From Fasciolopsis buskii (taxonomy: Eukaryota; Platyhelminthes; Trematoda; Plagiorchiida; Fasciolidae): a DNA stretch of 64,000 nt. The notes under the pieces were generated by a model. It saw only the letters and a program-made list of their open reading frames with translations, had not been told where the DNA came from and made no database searches. The stretch lies in the NCBI GenBank assembly GCA_008360955.1, contig LUCM01004076.1, positions 226,952 through 290,951 of the forward strand, given 5' to 3'. The position numbers and the translations under genes are program-made. Below, piece after piece: positions 35,070-45,652 of the stretch (positions are counted from its first letter, which is position 1; each line of letters begins with the position of its first letter).

Positions 35070-35720
35070 CCGCTTCAGACGTGGTAATACCTCTGGGGTA
35101 AGGCTTTGTGCAGCTATAAAATGTGCAAGGCCAATTTGTCTCGGTCTCATTAGCCGTGCGTTAGCGAGGCCGAACCATGTCCGCGAGACACGAATGGCCG
35201 ACAGGCCATTCTGTGATCTCAGGCGAATGACGCTTGAGCGAAAGGCCCGACCCACTGCAAAACAGGAACCATGATGGGGAACCAAATACTCGCTCTGTTC
35301 CCGAAACGAAAAAGCGGCCAGATTTCGTCACAGGCTCAGAGGCGACCGGAGGCGTTGCTCGAATTAAAGGCCAAAGAAGAGAACGATCACGCAGATGGGG
35401 GCAGTAGGCAAGTGACCTTTGACCTGAGCAGAGTAGTGTGAACCGATTGATTGTGACCGATGAGGAGAGCAGTTTTGCCAACCGGCCGGAAGCCATTTTG
35501 GTCGTTCTCGTTTGATCAGATGGGGTCGGAATGAGCGTGAGTCGACCACTGACTAAGAGCCACAGGGATGGAAACCGGGGCAACAGATTATAAAACATCA
35601 TCCTTATCAAGGGAAGTAGAAGATTGCCTCGAAGGTGGAGTAGAAAGTATATGCCACAAGTTACCATCGCCCTGTGGGTGACGGACATTACTAGACGTGT
35701 GAATGCTGTTAGACGATGCA
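35070..35720 (+). repeat. Dispersed repeat family R, copy 2
   Basis: Matches the copy near 21 kb from CAGGCTCAGAGGCGACCGGAGG to CAGATTATAAAAC. It is GC-richer than the surroundings and probably extends left to about 35070 and right to about 35720. The 186-codon minus-strand frame inside it (35161-35721) has no domain and overlaps frames on the plus strand. It is treated as repeat sequence, not a gene. Confidence 0.55.
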
Positions 35721-35866
35721 AGCTTGGTTCATGTACACACTACTGACGAAAACTCTATGAAAGACCCACCCATTGAAATGAGAGCAATATACTTTAATTT
35801 CAAAAAGGAACGTCGTCAGTCAACAAGAGTCTGGTCGATCCTGGATAGGAGAGCATTATGGAGCAC

Positions 35867-35868
<2 letters not shown>

Positions 35869-35900
<32 letters not shown>
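35869..35900. repeat. (TA)n microsatellite
   Basis: Sixteen TA units, directly next to the 3' side of hammerhead unit U1. Confidence 0.9.
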
Positions 35901-35902
<2 letters not shown>

Positions 35903-36050
35903 CAGGAAGTAGTATCTGGATGCGTAAAACAATAACCGGTTTCGCGGTTATTGTCGCTCGTCAGGTATGCGTACCCGATGCTCTCTTGTCTAAACATCCA
36001 CATACTTGTACACTCCGAATTGATTGATATTTCTCACCAGAATCGAATCT
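35901..36050 (-). ncRNA. Hammerhead-bearing repeat unit U1
   Basis: Minus strand. The ribozyme core reads CUGACGA (58-64 of 35900+), stem II GCG-loop ACAAUAAC-CGC (35944-35957), GAAA and the palindrome ACCGGU with cleavage residue U. All type I core positions are present. Stem I is not intact: the 5' strand GCAUAC (35965-35970) has no partner, because the sequence after the cleavage site (AUUGUUUUACGC) departs from the other units. Upstream flank (GATTCTGGTGAGA, GGAGTGTACAAGTATGTGG, GTTTAGACAAGAGAGCATCGGG) is shared with U2-U5. Probably an inactive monomer despite the intact core. Confidence 0.7.
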
Positions 36051-36064
36051 GTATATATATATAA

Positions 36065-36096
<32 letters not shown>

Positions 36097-36100
36097 GTAT
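36051..36100. repeat. TA/ATAA low-complexity tract
   Basis: Sits between units U1 and U2 and is bounded on both sides by TCTCACCAGAATYGAATCTG words. Confidence 0.9.
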
Positions 36101-36125
36101 CTATTTCTCACCAGAATTGAATCTG

Positions 36126-36211
36126 CAGCATCAGGAGTGCGCATGGAAGCTCTTCGTCGAAGAGAACAGGAGAACCACAATTGTGAGCTTCCATGCACAC
36201 TTCTCATGCTA
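36126..36211. repeat. Foldback hairpin between U1 and U2
   Basis: GCATCAGGAGTGCGCATGG..GCTC at 36126-36152 is inverted at 36184-36211 (GAGCTTCCATGCACACTTCTCATGC). A second short palindrome, CTCTTCGTCGAAGAG, lies at its centre. The first arm is shared with the 50.5 kb locus. Confidence 0.65.
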
Positions 36212-36214
36212 CAC

Positions 36215-36385
36215 ATTCGATCCTAGTCAGACAGACATATGAATTCGGAGTGTACAAGTAAGTATGTGGATGTTTAGACAAGAGAGCATCGGGTACGCAT
36301 ACCTGACGAGCGACAATAACCACCAAACCGGTCGTGTGCTCCCGGGACAATTTTTTCACCCATCCTGATAATACTTGCTGCTTAT
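36215..36385 (+). ncRNA. Hammerhead-bearing repeat unit U2
   Basis: Plus strand. Stem I is complete: CGGGUACGCAUAC (36290-36302) pairs with GUGUGC-U-CCCG (36334-36345), including six continuous pairs next to the core and four more beyond an internal loop. Core CUGACGA is at 36303-36309, stem II GCGACAAUAACCAC (one mismatch), then CAAA in place of GAAA at 36324-36327, ACCGGU and cleavage C. The G12-to-C change removes the general base of hammerhead catalysis, so this unit is expected to be inactive. Flanks match the other units. Confidence 0.7.
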
Positions 36386-37618
36386 ATTTATGTATGTACA
36401 TATGAGTCTTCAACAGAGCCTTAGATTTAGACTGTCCATAACAAATACCATGGTTACGGGCAGCTCAGACGTCTTGTCGACTATTCATTTCGTTTGTTTG
36501 AACTAACAGTTAAAACATTCCAGTAATAAAATTCGTATTGTTTCCTGTGCCGCCCTGAAATGTTTGGCAAATTTTTGGCGTTACTTTTTTCTGTTCGTAT
36601 CGCGTTTACTGTAAACCATATTGGTTGGCGAAGAAGAAAAAAACCGGAATCACGGGTAACAAAAGATCACCTTTTGTTTCAAGCAGCGCGTAAATGAAAA
36701 TCGTGGCACAAATACGGGGAGGAGATAAAAGCAGGGAACCGAAACCGGCGTATTGAACCGGCTTATCGGTGCGCTTTTAACCGTTGATCTACTGCAAATA
36801 TGCATGTATAAAATTACACATTTCTCGAGCTTGTTTGGGTTAAGAAACAGAGAATCAGACAATTGAAAGATTTCCACCGGGCGGTAATATCAACCGGCTT
36901 TCGGTAAGATGAAAGCATCAAATTTTCACATAGACAAAAAGAAGACAACAGGAACAACAACGACAACAAAAGCAGCAACATGGAAGTGGAGATTCCACGT
37001 TCAACTTATTTCTGATATTCGCATCGAGTCTCTCCCGTGTCGCATTGCTGCAACCGTGGCAGATGAATTCGTTTGGACCACGGTCTGTGTATGTGTGCTG
37101 TGGCAAGTAGGTATATCGAAATGAGTCACTCAAGTTGTCAAACTTGCATCTCCCATTGGAAAAATCCCTCTCACGGGCAATAGGTACAACTTATTTCGGT
37201 CGAACAGCGGTGAAAATGGATTATTGAATGTGCGTCCGTATACGTATGGACTGGTCGTGTGATTTATACGTACCTTTAACCTATCCGTCATATGCGACGA
37301 GTACGAAATACATGGAGGGTCACCGAGATAGAAATTGGAGAGAATCAATCGATTAATTGACAAACATATGTGATAAAATTTTAAGATAAGCCTAAACCGA
37401 AGCAAGGACGTGTATGGGAGTGAGCGTGAGTACGACCAGACACAATGAGAGCAATGATAGTGTTTATAATATGATTATGTCCCGAAATCAGTATTAAAGA
37501 CTTCTCTTCCTACTATCCTACAGGTGTTGGCTTGTAAAACTAAGCTCCGCTTTTTGTTACGGTTGTCGCACAGTCAGGGGAATAAATTTACCTAAACTTG
37601 ACTGTTTCACATACATAT
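36386..37618. other. Unassigned stretch
   Basis: No frame above 91 codons and no motif; separates the two hammerhead loci. A poly-Thr coding patch near 36,950 is from an ACAACAAC-rich run. Confidence 0.45.
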
Positions 37619-37795
37619 TCGATTCTGGTGAGACATACCAATTCGATGTGTACAAGTATAAAAATGTTTGGACAAGAGAGTAACGGGTATTCTTGCCTGA
37701 CGAGCGACAGTAAACGCGAAACCGGTTGTGTGCTCACAGGCCAATTTGTCCACTCATCAAGATACTGCTTACTGCATATATGTATTTGTATATAG
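37619..37795 (+). ncRNA. Hammerhead-bearing repeat unit U3
   Basis: Plus strand. Core CUGACGA (37697-37703), stem II GCGACAGUAAACGC (37704-37717), GAAA (37718-37721), ACCGGU and cleavage U (37721-37727). Every core position of the consensus is present. Stem I is weak: CUUGC before the core against GUGUGC after the cut keeps only C-G, G-U and U-G pairs next to the core. Flanks ATTCTGGTGAGA, GTGTACAAGTATA and CTCATCAAGATACTGCTTACTGC are shared with the other units. Confidence 0.7.
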
Positions 37796-37799
37796 TCGG

Positions 37800-37945
37800 T
37801 TGCATTTACACGAACAAGTAGAGCCTTGGAAGTATACGACCGGTTTCGCGGTTATTGCCGCTCATCAAACATACGTGCCCCATACTCTTGCGTCAGTTGA
37901 TCAAAGTGCTTGAACACTCCTACTGTAAGTTCTCACCAGAATCTT
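37800..37945 (-). ncRNA. Hammerhead-bearing repeat unit U4
   Basis: Minus strand. Core UUGAUGA (37862-37868), stem II GCGG-loop-CCGC (37848-37861; four pairs), GAAA (37844-37847), ACCGGU, cleavage C. Stem I pairs at all six positions: GUAUGU before the core (37869-37874) with GUAUAC after the cut (37832-37837), using different bases from U2 and U5. The C3-to-U change in the core would disturb the catalytic pocket. It lies in convergent orientation with U3. Confidence 0.65.
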
Positions 37946-38054
37946 ATTTGTATGACAAGAAAGTGAATAGGTCAATTAATCATCACAAATATGACCCCAA
38001 AAGTGGATCCCGGATCCATTCACTTTCCTGTCATACAAACAAGATTCTGGCGAG
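37932..38054. repeat. Foldback hairpin beside U4
   Basis: Arms CTCACCAGAATCTTATTTGTATGACA.. (37932-37971) and CCATTCACTTTCCTGTCATACAAAC.. (38016-38054) are inverted with few mismatches over about 39 bp. The loop holds the palindrome GGATCCCGGATCC. A (TA)n run (38055-38073) follows directly. Confidence 0.75.
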
Positions 38055-38073
38055 TATATATATATATATATAA
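38055..38073. repeat. (TA)n microsatellite
   Basis: Short pure TA run beside the foldback hairpin of the second hammerhead locus. Confidence 0.85.
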
Positions 38074-39214
38074 TACTGTGAAAGCTTGTTAAACTATCAG
38101 TAGTTTTGGTGGTCCGAAAATCTGGAATGAATCCATATGAAAACGGTGTTCATACCAATCGTGTGACTCCAGATTACAGTCGAGAGGGCAACTTATGATA
38201 CACAAATGTTTATTATTGTTGTAGTTGTCTTGGTTGGTAGCATCGTATGACTGTTGAATAGTTTACAGGATAGACCGTGTCATCGAAGCTGACACGCTGC
38301 GTCACTTGAGGCAGCCTATCCTGAGACGTTTTCTGTTAGTTAGGTTATTGCAAAGCACCGGAGACGAGCAAGTGACATTTTTCAACTGGTTTTGGTTTCA
38401 GTTAAAAAAAGATCCGTGTTCATGTCTGGATGAGGCGATGCTCATTACGCGCATCGATCGCTGGTGTGTTAACTGTCACCTCATATAATTCTCAGCATAA
38501 ACGCATCTCTGCACACACCATTCTTTTTTGTTGCAGACTTGCTACTAATGTTCACCCCTTCCAAACTTCGTTAACACGGTATTCTGCTTAAATGTTTCTT
38601 TTCATCCACTTTGATTGCTAACACATTCCTAAAATGGCTGAAGGTGTGATCTTCGAACATCTGACTTCCGGAAGCTAACTGGCAGTTTGCTTATGCATCC
38701 AACTGCGTCACTCTGTCTGTTATTTTTTCGCAAACCCCTAAACTCATGTGCGACGTTTATATAAATTTGTGACAATAATCAGTCTTGAATATCAAAAAAT
38801 TGGGTGGTCATCAACTACATGCAGCAATATCGTGTTATTGATGAATGCACACCACATGGTGCACCGATTTTTTTTCGAATTATCCGGTTGTGATCGTCTA
38901 TGACGAGACTTCCCTGAATTCCCTCTCTTCTTTTGTCAGCGGCAACCCGTTGAATTTCTCAACTCCCTACTGATCGGACAACTAATCCAACTGTTGACAG
39001 AACACGATGATATTAAAAAAACAGTGAATAGTTTAACCGTTTTTTGGGGGAAAGTGTCTCTACCCATCTTTTCCGATCCAATCGGTGATCTGCAAATGCT
39101 TTCCACAATCTGCTTGTGTGCCTACGCCGCTTAGTTTCAGGAACTACAAACATCAGTAATTCTATCACTTATCAGCAATACGGTCGATTTGTTTCTGATG
39201 ATGAAAAAAATCAA
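38074..39214. other. Unassigned stretch
   Basis: No frame above 60 codons; no repeat noticed until the direct repeat at 39215. Confidence 0.5.
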
Positions 39215-39257
39215 TGAGTTGAGCGATGACATCACATGGTGAATTATTTCATGAAAA
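39215..39257 (+). repeat. 43-bp direct repeat, left copy
   Basis: TGAGTTGAGCGATGACATCA.. to ATTTCATGAAAAC; recurs at 39606-39648 with about three substitutions. Confidence 0.85.
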
Positions 39258-39457
39258 CATTCAATCTCTTACTACTAAAATGTATCAAGTAATCAAGCTG
39301 TGTAGGTCATATCCAAAGCCTTGGTCGTACTTAGGCTATCTGCAGAGAAGTCATCTATCAGTAGGGGTCGATCGCTTGAGCTAACGGACAGTAACCGTGC
39401 AAATCAGTCACGGATAGGTGCAACATCATGTGGTGAAGTTCAACGAACCGTTCAGAG

Positions 39458-39605
39458 CCTGCCCGATAGAGTAATGGCTAAGGCGTTCGACTCAAAATCG
39501 TTCGTCCTGGGTTCGCGTTCCAGTTCGAACGCGATGGATATGCACTGCTGATGATTCCTAACAAAGATGAAACAGCTGTACAGTGCTTCCATGGTTTCTT
39601 TATGG
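39458..39605 (+). mobile_element. tRNA-Leu-like SINE
   Basis: A-box-like GTAATGGCTAAGG (39471-39483), an anticodon-loop-like ACTCAAAAT and B-box-like GGTTCGCGTTCC (39510-39521) are arranged as in a tRNA-Leu with anticodon CAA. The acceptor and anticodon stems are poor, so it is not a functional tRNA. A non-tRNA body follows (GATGAAACAGCTGTACAGTGCTTCCATGG). It is a different family from the SINE at 2868. The element ends exactly where the right direct repeat begins. Confidence 0.55.
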
Positions 39606-39648
39606 TGAGTTGAGCGATGATATCAAATGGTGAATTATTTCATGAAAA
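39606..39648 (+). repeat. 43-bp direct repeat, right copy
   Basis: TGAGTTGAGCGATGATATCA.. to ATTTCATGAAAAT. With the left copy it brackets 348 bp that include the tRNA-Leu-like SINE. Confidence 0.85.
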
Positions 39649-41193
39649 TCACCGGTTTATCAGTATGTTTCTACCTTATATTTTGTTGCCTTCCAGTAGT
39701 TTCTAATGCCAGTGGGAAGAAAAACTTTATAATCGTCACCGTAGATAGCCGAAATTTGTCCGGTCATTCCGCTTGCTGTTGACTAAACTGTCGACAAATA
39801 TTGTGAAGAGCACCTACTTGTATATGAAAAATTCCTAAAGAAAGGAATAAAAGATCTTATTCGTCCTCTAAGTGACTGCACATAGAAAACCCAGTTTCCG
39901 TAAACGAACCAACACTTCTTCCCATGAGCTGTTGCAAAAAGAGCAATTTAGTTTAGTTTTAAGAGGCAATAAACTAGCGCGGATGCTCTACGGTTTGGGT
40001 CGGTATCTGACAACACGGTTTTTTTTAAAAAGATCTAAACGAATTGGGAAAGAACAAAAGTACGGCGAATCGCGAGAAAAAAAACATCGAAGACGAACGT
40101 CATTGACTGCGACAACTAGCCACATGACCGAACGTCTCCGGTAGTCGCTTATGGGGATCTCTCAAAGTCTAGCCTGGAAATCCAATCAACCCGGTACAGT
40201 CCCCTGATCAGGGGTTGCAAACCTCGTCATAGCACACAGTATTTACATCAACCCAGTTTCCGGCCCCTATCTCCGCCTGACACCAAACACATAGAAGTGC
40301 AGGTCAACTTTAGGCGTGTGGAATGCGTGATCCAGCTGAACATCACCAGTTCTGGTTGATAATGATCTAGCGTGTTATTTCAGTGAGACTGCTGGCAATC
40401 AATTTCATTTCAGTTTGGCTTTTACGATATGCTCTGGTTTTAATTATTACCTGAGAGCATTGTCTTCTCAAAAGAGAATAGAATGAGGACTAGTGAAAGA
40501 TGGATTGAAAAATGTCAAGTTGAAAGACTATATAGAAGAGAGAATATTTTCAACGCAAGAACACCATAGACAACAATGCTGAGCCATGTCACCCATTGTC
40601 TCCAACCAACGTTCAGAATAAAGGGGGAAGAGCTGATGGACTCCACCCAGACGGTCTAAGTGCAACCACACAGGTAAGTCCACTGGTTGAAGTTCTAATA
40701 TCTTTTTGTCATTTCATCGACTAGCTACCTCTAAACATCTTTCAGCTATTACCTGCCTCGAAGATTAGCCTACAACGAGGGCGTCGTTCTGTGAGCATGT
40801 GCAAAACCTGTGCCAACCACATCAGCCTATTCTGATTCAGTGCCTGTTCTAAAAGTGGACCCTAGAAGCCGGTACCTTAGGTCTAACTTTTAAATTACTT
40901 ACAGACTTCTTCCACCATATTCTACCAATAGTACGAAGAAAACAGTGCTTAAACAACGGAAGTCTTTGCATACCTCCTGTTCATAACGATCGTGTTTCGG
41001 AGCCGTTTGTCAGGACCGGCTTTACTGCTTCTATGTTTACTCGACCTGTGATCGACAAACAGGAAATCACGTTGATATCACAAACGCCTCTAAGTACTAA
41101 ACGCCAGTGGAGCCTTCAATATTCCCTAATGCACGTTATCTAATAAATAACCACCTGGTGAGATAGAAGTAGAGAAGTAATCGATTCTATACA
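39649..41193. other. Unassigned stretch
   Basis: One 90-codon basic frame (39872-40144, plus) without a domain. No other structure recognised before the CTAT array. Confidence 0.45.
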
Positions 41194-41194
41194 A

Positions 41195-41266
<72 letters not shown>

Positions 41267-41287
41267 TTATCTATCTATCTATCTACT
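41194..41287. repeat. (CTAT)n microsatellite
   Basis: About 23 units with one ATTT interruption near the right end. Confidence 0.95.
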
Positions 41288-44200
41288 ACTTTTTGGACAA
41301 GGGACAACCGGTACCACCAACAATACCAGGCACAACTTCACAGTTCGTAAATGCTTGTTTTAGAAAAATAAAACGACCCCATGCTATATTGAACACCGAT
41401 AGCATGAACACCGCAATGCTACTGAGGGTCGATAAAAGTAGTCTGCTTTACACGGATCGGAGAGCACGGAAAAAAATAACACCTTGTCCATGGAACGGGA
41501 GACAACGCAAAATCTCCATAAGGGAAGACAAGACGGCAACTCACGCCTGTTCTGTGGGCGAATCACTATATAAATTTTGATGTGATAAGTTCTTTGCCAA
41601 GGATACGACGGCCATCCCTAATGAGAAAATTGTTGACAACTTACGAGACCAATGGAGTTCTGCCGTAGAGAAAGTCACCAAAAGTTCAGAGTCTGCTAAG
41701 TGTGGTGGAATATCAGCCACTTTCAACTGACCGATAGATAAAGCGTCCAGAATTGTGGATACCGCTATTGCAGCCAGTGGCGGAATTATGAGATGTTGAC
41801 CTATAATCCAGAAGTTTCTCACAGTACTGTATACCAATTGGTCATAATAACAAATCGCTGGCTGCTGATGAGACATGTACTTACACACGTGTGTACGCAA
41901 ACTGAAATTTTGCTCAGCCGACAGAAATAGCCTTTGAGCAGCATGAATGTACACATGCAAATGTACACTAAGACACATGAAGCCATTGGCCACCGAATGC
42001 AGCAAGGCCATGGCAACTGGAAATCATGTTGGGACTAACTTAGAAGTCACTCGTGCACAAATTAATTAGGCAGAACATCATTAGGGGAATATTTTTGGGC
42101 TAGTGTCAATCGAGGTAAGTTTGCTCTTCTCGTTCGTCGATTGTCGAAGTTCTGTTCGGTCGGTTTGCGTTTGTCGGTGATAAGAAAGTTACAACTGATT
42201 CTACATGTAAACTCGTAACCATTGGTTGCAAACTCACTGGTACGGTAGCAACATGTCAAGTTTTCGTTGAGATGAACAGTTATCATAGCACATACCAATG
42301 GGTTTCTTTCGGGTCTAGTGTAGTGAAATAGTCAAAATTAATGCCTTGAGAACATTTCCAGATCGATATGTACTCATCATACTAACTGCGCTTCACAGAG
42401 TTTCGAGAATTACGGGAACACTCGAAAACCTACGACAGTCCCGTGGTAACAAAACAAATTAAGATAGTTTTTCTTATGTTCTACAAACATTTGAACGACG
42501 ATCGGGTTCAAAATGACCTTGACTGGCAATAAAAATTGAACAATGCCTTTGTATTTGATTTTAATTCCCCAAAATTTTGTTGCTTTCAATGGAAGGCCCA
42601 ACCATATACTTGCCGTGAATATTGGACTTGCTAAAAAACGAATTTATAAATCGGCTGCGTTCACTCGAATACGTCTAATTGACACAACAACAACAAAAGT
42701 TTATCCTAAGGCTAATCATTGATTACCGCGATTGTCTTGTACATGTGGTTGGATTCTTGGCGAATTGAATTCATGTTCACTCACTGAATGCCAAAAAGCG
42801 GCATAAACAACTCATCGTCTCGCGATATCATAACAGAGTCAGTGTTATCTGTTGGTCACGTGCTAAATTATTGTGTGAACCATGCCAACTTGTGGTTGTA
42901 CAAAGTGCGTTGTTTGTAATGTACCACGTTTGACGATTTTTAGAACGACAACCAACCATTGTCTTATTCCATTGCTAAAGTCTTGCAAAGTAACAGATAT
43001 TTGTCAGATTGCCCAGAATATTCGGTTTGAAACACTGGTGCCGTAGAATCAAAGTGATATTTCATAGACTTGGTCCTTATGCCGATGTTACCGTTGGTGT
43101 CACTGAGGCCACATCATCGACGATCTAATTTGATTAAACGCGTAATTTCTACAGAACAGTACTGAATTAAGGAAGTGAAAATGTGTTGGGTTACGCGAGC
43201 GAGTATCGGAATCTCACTGTGAATGTATCAATCATTTTATCTGATACCGATAACCGGCGCGTAGGCTAGATAACTGACCATCTGTGATATTCTACGGAAA
43301 ATGGCAACTCAGGCAACGGTAGTATTACAAACCCGCGCACTTCGAACCGGAAACTAAGAACAAAGGAGAAAGAAGAACAGGGTATGAACAACAAGTACCC
43401 AGTCTGCACCATCCACAGCAATGTCAGTACTGCAACCACCACACTGGGAGTAAGTCAAGGTGCGTTTTCAGGCCTATTTTTTGACTGGTTAAGAGAATAG
43501 TAATTGCCTGGATCTAAGTGAGTGTACGGATATTCTTTTAACTTAGCCACTGATCGTGTCAACCTGAAGAGCCTTTCCATTTATGTGTGCACGTGACTGC
43601 AATCCGATTCAGCAGCGAACAAAATGGTTTCATGATTAGTTTAGGTACCGTGCACCCGTGTTTCTTTTTTTTCACGGTTGTCGTCACCGCATGAATAAGC
43701 TCGATCGGAGTTCACTTAAGAACCAAACAATTTTGCGGTGGATGGTGACCACACTTTATTTGGTGTATTTAGGTTTAAGGTACCTTGTCAACATGATCAT
43801 AACCTAAAAGCAATTAATAGAATACTTCCACTATAGACACTTCCCGATTTGTGATCTCGCTGAAATACGAAAATATCAGGTGACTGTCGCAGTTAGCTTA
43901 ATCATGACCTTCCGACGGTTAATCAAATTACAGTTCATTGGTCTTTTTATTTAATTAGGTAAACTGTAGAAAATGTTATCACTGACATGAAGAGATTCGT
44001 CAACGCAAAAATTTAAGCGAACAGAATGCCGCTAAAAATAACGGGCAAATGCAAAATATTGACAAATATGATATACTTTTTCTTCCCCTATTGACTACAT
44101 GGCAAACTTACGAAACTGGTTGAAGGCTGTGCAATACTGAAAAGTTGCGGAACAGAAGAACCACGGACGGCGAAGGCGGACCTCGAACCCGGAACCACAG

Positions 44201-44575
44201 TGTCCAAATTCCACAACCATAGCGGTTTTGTCATCACCTATCTTGAAAACGCTTTGTAGGGAAATTGTTACTAATGCATTGTAGATGAAAGAAAACAACT
44301 GATTTTAGTTTTGTGAATTCGTTGTCTACAAGTCATTTCAGACTCACATTTACGCCGGCGGAAGTGATATATCACTGATGAAAATTGGTCACAGTGATTA
44401 GGAGGTTATAATCACAAAGAAACTACCATAGATGACCAATAATTCCAAAAAGACGATTAAAGAACTACTATCAACGTAAAATCTACACCTACGACTATTT
44501 AGCCACTCTCACAAAACGAACTCGCGCTCACACACTCACAAAGTGAATAAACAAAGCGAACTCGAAAAGCCACTC
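41288..44575. other. Unassigned stretch
   Basis: The largest frame is 156 codons on the minus strand (41541-42011); it has no domain and mixed composition. Otherwise only short frames. No repeats shared with the rest of the window. Confidence 0.4.
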
Positions 44576-44941
44576 ATTCACGCGCCCACACACACTCACT
44601 CACTCAATCAATCAATCACTTACCCAGTCACTCACACACTCACTCGCTCACTCACACACAAAGTGAACACACTCAATCAAAGTGCAAACTCATCCATTCA
44701 ATCACTCACAAATCTAACCGACTCACTCACAAGAAAACTCACTCACCCACTCACTCACGCATTCGGCCATGCACTCACTCATCCGCTCATGCACACTCAC
44801 TCACTCACTCACTCACTCACTCACTCGCTCACTCACTCACTCACTCACTCACTCACCCACTCACTCACTCACTCACTCACCCACTCACTCACTCACTCAC
44901 ACTCGTGCATTCACTCAATGACTTACTCATCAATCCACTCA
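44576..44941. repeat. (ACTC)n array with degenerate margins
   Basis: The core at 44793-44899 is nearly pure ACTC; the margins carry interrupted units (AATC, CCAC, GCTC). Because 4-nt units shift through all frames over 12 bases, a 141-codon plus-strand frame of THSL repeats runs across it. That frame is an artefact. Confidence 0.95.
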
Positions 44942-45521
44942 ATAAATAATGTAGAACAATTAGTCTAGTTTTCAGACGATCAGGCAATAATCCTTTCGTT
45001 TTTTACTCTCTGTATTTGCTAAATAACCAGTCAACAAATAGCGAATTTGGTAATCAAGTTAGACCGTCAACAAGTTTTCGCTGTGTCAAAATAATTGAGT
45101 AAACTCCCAGAAGTATCAAACAGATAAGTCTTCTTTATCTCATTCCGCCCCTCATTGCAGGGTTCGAAACCCGCCTGATGAGTTTCTGTGTTCTGTCGTT
45201 CAGTTGTTTCGATTAGGTGCTGAAAGGTTGCCGTAAGCCTCGAATGTTCGCTTCCACTATCACGGAAATTTATAGCTTACCATCAGATACGATCATCTAG
45301 TTAGAAACCAAAAGTGGACGTAGAAAATACAACCCTTTCCATCTCTGCTGTACTTTGCCGATCTCTTGCATCACATGGATTGTGTAGGTTCCGGTTAGAC
45401 TAACGAAGCATATGGTGGATATAAATCTGGAAGTTTTTTATTATTAGCAGTTACACTAGTACTATAATTATCAGCATCATTATTATAGGTCATCATTGTG
45501 TTAGTTGTTGCCATTGTAGCA
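44942..45521. other. Unassigned stretch
   Basis: No open frame of note. A GGGTTCGAAACCC word at about 45,160 resembles a B box, but no A box or SINE body was found. Confidence 0.5.
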
Positions 45522-45522
45522 C

Positions 45523-45602
<80 letters not shown>

Positions 45603-45652
45603 ATGTAGCAGTAGTAACGTAGTAGTAGTGACAGTAATGATCGTAGTAGTGG
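45522..45652. repeat. (AGT)n microsatellite
   Basis: Nearly pure AGT at 45522-45603, then interrupted copies to 45652. Same motif and strand as the array at 32645. Confidence 0.95.

Noticed and set aside
41194..41287. CRISPR-like array
   Set aside because: A simple tetranucleotide repeat without spacers in a eukaryotic context.
44543..44968. 141-codon THSL-repeat protein
   Set aside because: It is produced by the ACTC array, whose 4-nt unit gives the same repeated tetrapeptide in every frame.
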